Source: Paenibacillus pasadenensis
GTDB lineage: Bacteria; Bacillota; Bacilli; Paenibacillales; Paenibacillaceae
Reading direction: 5' to 3'
DNA length: 64,000 nt
Assembly (NCBI RefSeq): GCF_023715725.1
Contig: NZ_JAMBOT010000013.1
Coordinates: 1 to 64,000 of the forward strand
Below are positions 26,112-32,607 of the stretch, one piece after another (positions within the stretch are counted from its first letter, which is position 1; every line of letters begins with the position of its first letter). Under the pieces are notes generated by a model. That model had not been told where the DNA came from, searched no databases, and worked only from the letters and a program-made list of their open reading frames with translations. Made by a program: the position numbers and the translations under genes.

Positions 26112-26331
26112 GCCGAATGCCCCTTTAAAATAATATAGTTCGTTTGAGCAGCTAGAAAAAATTTCATTATATTCCATACCCTACTTTACCTAACAATACG
26201 GACTGCAAACAAGCATGGAATGATTAGGAAATTCTAAACAAAACCGCACTTTTCGAGGTATACTGGACAAATCGTGTTCTTAGATTGAAAGAAGTCCTTC
26301 GGCCTTCCAGAAAGGAAGTCGAGCTTACTCC

Positions 26332-27558
26332 ATGACTGGTCATGAAGCGGAATTTAACAGAGAGCCCCTCCCTCTCATCCAAAAAGGATCGCAGGAATAC
26401 CGCCGTGCAGGCCGTTCGCTGTTTATCGCTGGCGCCGCTACATTTGGCATGCTGTACAGCGTGCAGCCGCTGTTTCCTGTGTTCACGCAGGAGTTCGGAC
26501 AATCGCCCGCAGGCGCCAGTTTAACCCTGTCGGTGAGCACCGCTCTGCTTGCCGTTGCGCTGCCGCTGGCCGGGCTGCTGTCTGACCGGCTCGGCCGCAA
26601 ACGGCTTATGAGCGCTTCGCTGCTGCTATCTTCCCTCTGCTGCATGGCCGAAGCGCTGACTCCCGGCTTTGCTTCGCTGCTGGCGCTGCGCGCGCTGCAC
26701 GGCATCCTGCTCGCCGGCCTTCCGGCGGTGGCGATGACCTATCTCGCTGAGGAGATGGATTCCCGCAGCCTTGGAGCAGCCATGGGACTGTACATTAGCG
26801 GAAATTCGATTGGCGGCATGCTGGGACGGGGGGCCGTGAGCACAATAAGCGACTTCGTCTCCTGGCGGATCGGAATCGGCGCTGTTGCCGCAGCCGGACT
26901 GCTCGCGGCCTTGTATTTTCACCGCAGGCTTCCCGAACCGCGCAGGAGCAGGCCATTGCCAGTCTCGCCTGCCGAGATGCTCCGGTTGTCAAAGGAGCAT
27001 CTGAAACGGCCCGTGCTGCTCTGCCTGTTCGGCATTGGAGCCGTGCTGATGAGCAGCTTTGTCACGCTGTACAACTATATCGGGTTTCGGCTGCTGGAGC
27101 CGCCCTTTGAGCTGCCGCAGGCTTGGGTCGGCTGGATTTTTATATTGTTTCTGACCGGCTCTGTCAGCTCACCGCTTATGGGACGGCTGCAGGACCGGCG
27201 GCTTGCGCTTGCTCTGGCACTGCTGCTTCTGCTGGGCGGACTGCTGCTGACGCTGCCTAATTCGCTGTCGCTGACTCTGCTCGGAGCGGGACTGTTTACG
27301 GCTGGTTTTTTCGGCGGCCATGCCGTTGCCAGCGCCTGGGTAGGAGCGGCGGCCCCGGAAGGCCGCGCCCAGGCTTCCTCGCTCTACCTTCTGTTCTATT
27401 ATGCAGGCTCCAGCGTTGGCGGTTCGCTTGGCGGATTGTATTGGAGCTCCGGCGGCTGGCCCGGCGTTGTTGCCGTTATCGGTCTTTTGCTCGGGGCCGG
27501 CCTGCTGCTTTGCTTAACGCTCGCTTTGCTGCCGGCAGGACGAAGTTCTGCAAAATGA
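26332..27558 (+). CDS. MFS efflux-type transporter
   Basis: A 408-residue protein with 12 hydrophobic segments. The major-facilitator motif A lies in the loop between helices 2 and 3 (GLLSDRLGRKRLM), and GMLYSVQPLFPVFTQEFG in the first helix is like the YnfM/YgaY group of proton-driven exporters. The weak GAAAGGA site lies well upstream of the ATG at 26332, so the exact start is less certain. A probable -10 (TATACT) lies near 26253. The downstream MOSC gene begins 35 bases after the stop and may be cotranscribed. The substrate is unknown. Confidence 0.88.
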   Translation: MTGHEAEFNREPLPLIQKGSQEYRRAGRSLFIAGAATFGMLYSVQPLFPVFTQEFGQSPAGASLTLSVSTALLAVALPLAGLLSDRLGRKRLMSASLLLSSLCCMAEALTPGFASLLALRALHGILLAGLPAVAMTYLAEEMDSRSLGAAMGLYISGNSIGGMLGRGAVSTISDFVSWRIGIGAVAAAGLLAALYFHRRLPEPRRSRPLPVSPAEMLRLSKEHLKRPVLLCLFGIGAVLMSSFVTLYNYIGFRLLEPPFELPQAWVGWIFILFLTGSVSSPLMGRLQDRRLALALALLLLLGGLLLTLPNSLSLTLLGAGLFTAGFFGGHAVASAWVGAAAPEGRAQASSLYLLFYYAGSSVGGSLGGLYWSSGGWPGVVAVIGLLLGAGLLLCLTLALLPAGRSSAK

Positions 27559-27593
27559 GCGGAATTCAAGTGAAGAAAGGAGATAAACGAACG

Positions 27594-28307
27594 ATGAGAA
27601 TCGGACAAACGGAGGCCATTTGGCGTTATCCGGTTAAATCTATGGGCGGCGAACGGCTGGAACATGTGGATGTGGAAAGCTACGGCCTGCTCGGCGACCG
27701 TTTTTGCAGCTTTTACGATGAGACCAAACAAGGCTGGAACAGCTATTTTACCGCCCGCAAATACCCTCAGCTGTTGGGCTACCGCGCTTCCTATGTTGAC
27801 GGATCGGTCCGGATTCAATCTCCGACGGGAAAGAACTCGGGCTGGGACGAAAAACTGCGGGACGAGCTGGAGCAAGTGACGGGAGTTCGCATGTCGATGA
27901 ACGCCGAAGGCGCGCCGGGCCGTGCGGAAAACGAATTGAAGTCCGTAGACGCAGCAAGCATTCTAATTGCTACGGATGCCACGCTTCGGCGGCTGGAACA
28001 GATATGGGGCAAAAAAACCGACGTGCGCAGATTCAGACCGAATCTGCTCGTACGGGCGGATGACCCGCTTCTGGACGACAGCACCTTGCTCGGGAGTCGG
28101 CTCCGTATTGGAAGCACTCTGCTTCAGGTCGATACCTTTTGCGAGCGCTGCGTCATGATTACGTACGACCCGGACAGCCTGGAGCGCGATCCTTCGCTGC
28201 TCAAAACGGTGCATCAATCGTTCGGGCTCCGCTTCGGACTGTACGCTTCCGTCCTTGAGCCGGGCATGATTGCCGCTGGCGACGAGGTCCTTCTCGTAAG
28301 TGAATAA
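27594..28307 (+). CDS. MOSC-domain protein
   Basis: A 237-residue protein. The N-terminal MOSC_N part has AIWRYPVKSMGGE. A C-terminal MOSC core contains RRFRPNLLVRADDP, GSTLLQVDTFCERCVMITYDPDS and GLYASVLEPGMIAAGDEVLL, including the conserved Cys. MOSC domains handle sulfur from cysteine desulfurase-type chemistry and are found in molybdenum-cofactor sulfurases and mARC-type reductases. The ATG at 27594 follows AAAGGAG at 11 bases; an ATG at 27555, overlapping the MFS stop, lacks a site. A terminator follows. Confidence 0.88.
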   Translation: MRIGQTEAIWRYPVKSMGGERLEHVDVESYGLLGDRFCSFYDETKQGWNSYFTARKYPQLLGYRASYVDGSVRIQSPTGKNSGWDEKLRDELEQVTGVRMSMNAEGAPGRAENELKSVDAASILIATDATLRRLEQIWGKKTDVRRFRPNLLVRADDPLLDDSTLLGSRLRIGSTLLQVDTFCERCVMITYDPDSLERDPSLLKTVHQSFGLRFGLYASVLEPGMIAAGDEVLLVSE

Positions 28308-28318
28308 CAGGTTCATTA

Positions 28319-28360
28319 ATCCCTTGCCGGCAGCCTATGGCTGCCCCAAGGGATTTTTTG
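28319..28360 (+). terminator. Terminator of the MFS-MOSC operon
   Basis: A long stem (TCCCTTG...GCAGCC paired with GGCTGCC...CAAGGGA, with a small internal mismatch) closes on TAT and is followed by TTTTTTG. Confidence 0.85.
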
Positions 28361-28473
28361 CGTTGTCCCATTCCACCGCCAATTTTTATTCTATCGAGAC
28401 TAGCACACAAGCCTCTAGCAAATCAGATTCATAGAATGCAGTATCTCTCCAGAATAGGAGGTGTCTGCTGCAT

Positions 28474-28845
28474 ATGACGCCTGTTCAGGCTAATCAAATC
28501 TCTCCTCGTTTAACCCTCTACTCCCAGCCTTCCGGCCAAGGCGATAGCGTAGCTTTTCACGGCAATCTCGGGGTCGCGGATACAGACAAAATTTTGAATA
28601 GGGCTCAAAGCCTGCGATTTTTCTCCAGCCGCATCGGCGCAATGCGTGTTGTTTTTTCGGAGCCGGGGTTCCAGGGCAAGTTCAGAATCTGCCGCGGAAG
28701 CGTTTCGAGCGGGGTTAATCTGAATGATTTGATTGCCGGACAGCGCGCCAGATCCATCATTTCGACGAATGACAGCCTGACTCAGGCCGATGTTCGCGAA
28801 ATCAGCCGTACCGGGAAGCTCCCTGACGGCTATCGGATGATATAA
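28474..28845 (+). CDS. Beta/gamma-crystallin-like protein, copy 1
   Basis: A 123-residue protein with no signal peptide. It has two Greek-key-like segments, each with the (Y/F)-x6-G pattern that marks beta/gamma-crystallin motifs: YSQPSGQG at about 16-23 and FSEPGFQG at about 61-68. SLRF and SIIS close the two halves. Two such motifs make one domain. It is the first of three tandem paralogues. AGGAGGTG lies 10 bases before the ATG. Microbial relatives often bind calcium, but the N/D-N/D-x-x-S/T-S site is not clear here. The fold assignment is from motif spacing only; the function is unknown. Confidence 0.65.
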   Translation: MTPVQANQISPRLTLYSQPSGQGDSVAFHGNLGVADTDKILNRAQSLRFFSSRIGAMRVVFSEPGFQGKFRICRGSVSSGVNLNDLIAGQRARSIISTNDSLTQADVREISRTGKLPDGYRMI

Positions 28846-28887
28846 GTCCGACAATCCAGTCCACTCTTAAAAGGAGATGTATTTCAC

Positions 28888-29247
28888 ATGGAAAAAGCGC
28901 AAATTAGTCAAGTCTCTCCTCGGCTAACTGTTTATGGGGATGAGTTTTTTACCGGCGCCAGCATCATCGTGCGCGGAAATCTCGGCATCCGGAATGCGGG
29001 TGAAATTGAAAGCCTCCGTTTTCTCGCCAATACTTCCAGAGCTTCTCTCGTTCTGTTTACCAGGACCGCTTTCCGGGGCAACTTCCGCATTTACCAAGGA
29101 ACTGTCCGCAATTTGCCCGATCTGGAGGATCTGCTTCGCGGTGCGGATGTCGGATCTATCATTTCCAGCAACGAGCATCTGAGCGTTGCTCGAGTTCGAC
29201 AAATCCGCAATACCGGATCGCTGCCTTCAGGCTTTCGAATTCTTTAA
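28888..29247 (+). CDS. Beta/gamma-crystallin-like protein, copy 2
   Basis: 119 residues; a clear paralogue of the previous gene. They share ISPRLT or VSPRLT near the start, GNLG, SLRF, GKFRI or GNFRI, SIIS and a final LP.G(Y/F)R(M/I). Its Greek-key motifs are YGDEFFTG and FTRTAFRG. AAAGGAGATG precedes the ATG by normal spacing. It lies 42 bases after copy 1 and is probably in the same transcript. There is no export signal. Confidence 0.68.
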   Translation: MEKAQISQVSPRLTVYGDEFFTGASIIVRGNLGIRNAGEIESLRFLANTSRASLVLFTRTAFRGNFRIYQGTVRNLPDLEDLLRGADVGSIISSNEHLSVARVRQIRNTGSLPSGFRIL

Positions 29248-29357
29248 CCTTTTTTTGCAGGGCGGCTGCATCACGAAATTGGTGCAGTCAAATTGCCTGC
29301 AAATCTATGAAAGTCATTTCATAGATTCAATCGATAACTAGAAAGGAAGATTGCCCT

Positions 29358-29735
29358 ATGGGAGTTCTGAACAATCAATTTCATCGAATCGGCCTTTATG
29401 CGGATAATGATTACAAAGGTGCAAAGCACATTTTGAGCGGGAACATTGGCATTCGCGACTTAAGCGATCATTTGGGCGGTGTGGACAGCTTCCGTCTTCG
29501 CTCAAGCAGCAGCAGTGCGACGATTGTTTTCTTTTCAAAACCGGATTTCGCTGGCATCTTTAAAATTTATCGCGGCAGCAGCCTGGATCTGTGCAGCCTG
29601 GACAGTCTGATTGGTCCAGACGACGCGCGCTCCGTGCTTTCCAGCTGCGAGTACTTGTCTTTGGAAATCATTCGCAGAATCGCCGCCGGCGACTGCGAGC
29701 CGCTTCAAGGTTTTGAAGTTATAAAAGCGAAGTGA
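29358..29735 (+). CDS. Beta/gamma-crystallin-like protein, copy 3
   Basis: 125 residues; the most divergent of the three. Greek-key motifs are YADNDYKG and FSKPDFAG. DDARSV resembles part of a crystallin calcium site. It has three Cys that the other two copies largely lack. GAAAGGAAG precedes the ATG. It is separated from copy 2 by 110 bases and ends only 4 bases from the stop of the converging LURP-one-like gene, with no terminator between them. Confidence 0.65.
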   Translation: MGVLNNQFHRIGLYADNDYKGAKHILSGNIGIRDLSDHLGGVDSFRLRSSSSSATIVFFSKPDFAGIFKIYRGSSLDLCSLDSLIGPDDARSVLSSCEYLSLEIIRRIAAGDCEPLQGFEVIKAK

Positions 29736-29739
29736 AGCG

Positions 29740-30234
29740 TCAGGTTGCGGCAGCAGCGCTCTGCCGCTTCTGAATTTGATTCATTCCAAGAATAACAGCA
29801 ACCCATTCCATGGGATCGATACGGCTATCCTTGCAATTCAGCCGGTAAGCGGATGGCGACAGCCATCCGCTTGTTTTTTTAAACGTGGCGATAATCGCGC
29901 CTTCATCATTCGTTATTTCATAATCTGACGTATGGGCAAACGAAGACAACCGGTAGAGGCCTCTCCCGTTGCTGTCATATTCATAACGTTTGTTGAATAG
30001 CGCCATTTTTGCATAGAGCTTGCCCAGTTCCTTCTCCTTGGCATCCAGCACTGTCCACTTGCTTGAAAAAAACGGAAATTTTCCGACATATAAACTCTCC
30101 TTATTCGCTCCAAACACCTCCAGCGTCGAATTGGATGCAACTTTTAAATCGACCAGCCCAATTGGGGCGCCTGCCGAATCCATAATATCCGTCGTGCCAA
30201 TACTGAAAAAATTGTCTTTGAAATACAACTCCAT
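29740..30234 (-). CDS. LURP-one/tubby-C-like protein
   Basis: A 164-residue protein made of successive beta strands: LYFKDNFFSIGTTDIMDSAGAPIGLVDLK, LYVGKFPFFSSKWTVLDAKEKELGKL and DYEITNDEGAIIATFKKTSGWLSPSAYRL. This is the pattern of the LURP-one-related / tubby-C-terminal fold (YxjI-like). The last part is weakly hydrophobic (WVAVILGMNQI). The ATG at 30234 follows TTGAGGTGAG; a GTG three codons upstream overlaps that site. The function is unknown; the fold often binds membrane phospholipid. Confidence 0.72.
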   Translation of the reverse strand: MELYFKDNFFSIGTTDIMDSAGAPIGLVDLKVASNSTLEVFGANKESLYVGKFPFFSSKWTVLDAKEKELGKLYAKMALFNKRYEYDSNGRGLYRLSSFAHTSDYEITNDEGAIIATFKKTSGWLSPSAYRLNCKDSRIDPMEWVAVILGMNQIQKRQSAAAAT

Positions 30235-30417
30235 TTCGCTCACCTCAACAAGGATTTATTAAATCATTTCCACTTTATACCTTTTGAGCATGGAGTACGT
30301 TTCATTTGTCTCTCTGTAATATCTCCGCGAGTTCAATCTGCCGGTGTCTCTGGAAAACAGTCGTTCAATTCCTCTGCAAAACGGTAATCGCCTTCGTTCG
30401 GCGTCTTAACCAAAAAA

Positions 30418-30462
30418 GATCTTGAATATTCCTTGACAGGAATATTCAAGATCAGGTATATT
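30418..30462 (+). promoter_or_regulatory. Promoter with a 15-bp inverted repeat centred on the -35
   Basis: Perfect 15-bp arms (GATCTTGAATATTCC at 30418-30432 and its complement at 30439-30453) flank exactly six bases that read TTGACA (30433-30438). TATATT at 30457-30462 would be the -10, 18 bp away. A dimeric regulator on this site would cover the -35, so repression of the AHSA1 gene is likely. A role as a terminator is unlikely because no gene ends here. Confidence 0.7.
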
Positions 30463-30518
30463 ATAGCCAGGACATAATAAAGACATCGAGCCAAGCCAAA
30501 TTAGAGGAGGACATACAA

Positions 30519-31028
30519 ATGACCACGAGCATGCAAACCCGAGTTGAGGGCAACGAATACGTTCTGGAGCGTACATTTAATGCGCCAAAAAGCCTTGTTT
30601 TCCAAGCGTTTACGGACCCGGAGCATCTGAAAAATTGGTGGGGCCCGCGCGGCTGGACCTTGACGGAATGTACAGTAGACCTGCGTCCCGGCGGCTTCTG
30701 GCATTATTGCATGAAGTGTGAAGATCCGAATCAAGGCGATTTTTATGGCATGGAATCATGGGCCAAAGCAGTGTACGGGGAGATTCGTCCAGAAGATTAC
30801 TTATCTTACACCGACTTTTTTTCGGATTCCGAAGGAACGGTTAACGAAGAGCTGCCTTCAAGCTTAGTTATGACCTCCTTCGAGGAACTGGACGGCTCCA
30901 CCAAGGTTGTCAGCCGTTCTCGTTACAGTTCCCCGGAAGCGCTGCAAACAGTGCTCGACATGGGCATGGAGCAGGGAATTCGCGAAACTTGGGATCGTCT
31001 GGAAGAACACCTGGCTTCCAAAGCGTAA
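30519..31028 (+). CDS. AHSA1/SRPBCC-family protein
   Basis: A 169-residue single SRPBCC domain. The N-terminal ERTFNAPKSLVFQAFTDPEHLKNWWGPRGWT is the classic AHSA1 (Aha1-like) start, followed by VDLRPGGFWHYCM and a C-terminal helix MGMEQGIRETWDRLEEHL. Members bind small hydrophobic ligands in a deep pocket; the ligand is unknown. AGAGGAGG precedes the ATG at good spacing. Many relatives sit next to an ArsR-type repressor. None is adjacent here, although the promoter carries a strong dyad. Confidence 0.88.
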   Translation: MTTSMQTRVEGNEYVLERTFNAPKSLVFQAFTDPEHLKNWWGPRGWTLTECTVDLRPGGFWHYCMKCEDPNQGDFYGMESWAKAVYGEIRPEDYLSYTDFFSDSEGTVNEELPSSLVMTSFEELDGSTKVVSRSRYSSPEALQTVLDMGMEQGIRETWDRLEEHLASKA

Positions 31029-31042
31029 TAACCTTCCTTTTC

Positions 31043-31076
31043 AAAAAACCGCCGGCCCCAGCCAGCGGTTTTTTTT
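31043..31076 (+). terminator. Terminator of the AHSA1 gene
   Basis: The stem CCGC-CGGC / GCC-A-GCGG is flanked by an A-run before and eight T after. It lies 15 bases past the stop codon and just before the repeat array. Confidence 0.85.
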
Positions 31077-31165
31077 CTGGTTTAGGCCCCTGGGGAGGAA
31101 AGAGCTTATTTTGCGCGGAAGAGGCATCGGCCCATGGAGACCTCGCTGCATTCTTTGATGCGCGA

Positions 31166-31797
31166 TAAGACCATAAACGGCCTTATTCTCGTGAGAAACC
31201 GCGTTAGCAGCTCCTTTAAGACCATAATTGGTCTTATTCTCGTGCAAAACTGCGTTAGCAGCTCCTTTAAGACCATAAACGGCCTTATTCCCGTGCAAAA
31301 CCGCGTTACCAACTCCTTTAAGACCATAATTGGTCTTATTCTCGTGCAAAAACGCGTTAGCAGCTCTTTTAAGACCATAATTGGTCTTATTCTCGTGCAA
31401 AACCGCGTTACCAACTCTTTTAAGACCATAATTGGCCTTATTCCCGTGCAAAAACGCGTTACCAACTCCTTTAAGACCATAATTGGTCTTATTCCCGTGC
31501 AAAACCGCGTTACCAACTCCTTTAAGACCATTAACGGTCTTATTCTCGTGCAAAACCGCGTTAGCAACTCCTTTAAGGCCATAAACGGCCTTATTCCCGT
31601 GCAAAACCGCGATACCGACTCCTTTAAGACCATAAACGGTCTTATTCCCGTGCAAAACCGCGTTACCGACTCCTTTAAGACCATAAACGGTCTTATTCCC
31701 GTGCAAAACCGCGTTAGCAGCTCCTTTAAGACCATAAACGGTCTTATTCCCGTGCAAAACCCCGTTACCAACTCCTTTAAGACCATAATTGGTCTTT
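31166..31797. repeat. Tandem palindromic array C (12 units of 51 bp plus a partial)
   Basis: Units start at 31166, 31217, 31268 and so on at exactly 51 bp, to a partial thirteenth at 31778. Each starts with a palindrome, most often TAAGACCATAATTGGTCTTA, and continues with a linker close to TTCCCGTGCAAAACCGCG then TTACCAACTCCT. In the unit at 31574 the stem is TAAGGCC...GGCCTTA, a paired change from TAAGACC...GGTCTTA. Because 51 is a multiple of three, long open frames occur on both strands; they are not genes. The array fills the gap between the AHSA1 terminator and the PAP2 gene. Confidence 0.95.
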
Positions 31798-31894
31798 TCT
31801 CCACTCCCAAAGCCTCCGCCTCTAATCAAGCTCAGCCCAAACATGGTATAATGCCATAATTATCATGACTGACACAGAAAGGCTGGTATTTAGC

Positions 31895-32536
31895 ATGAAA
31901 GCATGGAGCGTTGCGGCTGCCGCCGCACTGCTGTTTGTCGGCATCGTTTGGTGGGTGCCGCAGCAAGGAACGACATCTCTGGATGATATCATCCGCGAAG
32001 CATGGGGTCTGAAAGCGGGCGAGCAGCCAAGCAAGCTGCTGCAGCCGTTTAATATACTGGCTTCCACAGCCGGCGCTGCCGCTGTATCGCTGACGGCCGC
32101 CGCCATACTCTGGCTGCTGCGGCTGCGCAGGGAAGCGCTCGCGCTTATAGGCACAGTTGCAGCCGCGCTGCTTCTGAACAACGGGCTCAAGCTGCTGTTC
32201 GCGCGCGAGCGTCCAGTGCATGAAGGCTGGCTCGACGTTGGCGGGTACAGCTTCCCGAGCGGCCATGCTATGATCGCCATGGCGCTTTACGGCATGCTGA
32301 CTGTAATCATCTGGAGTTATGCCCGTACCAGAACGGTCCGTTTGGCGGTTGCGGTTGTTTGCATGTTCATGATCGCCGCTACCGGTTACGCTAGAATCTA
32401 CTTCGGCGTACATTACGCTACCGACATTATTGCCGGTTATGCTGGCGGCCTTATCTGCGTTGCTGCGGGAGGAGCATTCCTCAACAGGGAAACATATAGC
32501 TCCGCAAAAAGTACGCACAGCACCTCATTCCCTTGA
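31895..32536 (+). CDS. PAP2-family membrane phosphatase
   Basis: About 213 residues with six hydrophobic segments. It has the three phosphatase motifs: K-L-L-F-A-R-E-R-P, FPSGH and RIYFGVHYATD. They are those of type 2 phosphatidic acid phosphatases, which include BcrC-type undecaprenyl diphosphatases that recycle the wall lipid carrier. TATAAT at 31846-31851 puts the transcript start near 31858. This favours the ATG at 31895 (with AAAGG upstream) over one at 31865 that would be nearly leaderless. The lipid substrate cannot be told. Confidence 0.85.
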   Translation: MKAWSVAAAAALLFVGIVWWVPQQGTTSLDDIIREAWGLKAGEQPSKLLQPFNILASTAGAAAVSLTAAAILWLLRLRREALALIGTVAAALLLNNGLKLLFARERPVHEGWLDVGGYSFPSGHAMIAMALYGMLTVIIWSYARTRTVRLAVAVVCMFMIAATGYARIYFGVHYATDIIAGYAGGLICVAAGGAFLNRETYSSAKSTHSTSFP

Positions 32537-32543
32537 TCCAACC

Positions 32544-32580
32544 AAAAACAGTCCCCTTCGCTGCGAGGGAGACTGTTTTT
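32544..32580. terminator. Bidirectional terminator between PAP2 gene and putative glycosidase gene
   Basis: Arms AAAAACAGTC and GACTGTTTTT, with an inner CCCT/AGGG pair, form a hairpin. It has T-runs on both strands and lies between two converging genes. Confidence 0.88.
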
Positions 32581-32607
32581 GATTGTGCGGGAAATATAGC
32601 TCCGCGT

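Noticed and set aside
30330..30440. Minus-strand frame reading LVKTPNEGDYRFAEELND before the AHSA1 promoter
   Set aside because: It is short, has no start or ribosome site, and overlaps the inverted repeat. No family could be named.
31166..31797. CRISPR array
   Set aside because: Both the hairpin and the linker are alike in every unit, so there are no unique spacers, and no cas gene is near.
31041..31859. Long open frames on both strands through the 31-kb array (234-267 codons)
   Set aside because: They exist because 51 is a multiple of three and no unit contains a stop in those frames. The products are monotonous repeats, and the sister array at 9.3 kb has a 52-bp period that cannot be read this way.
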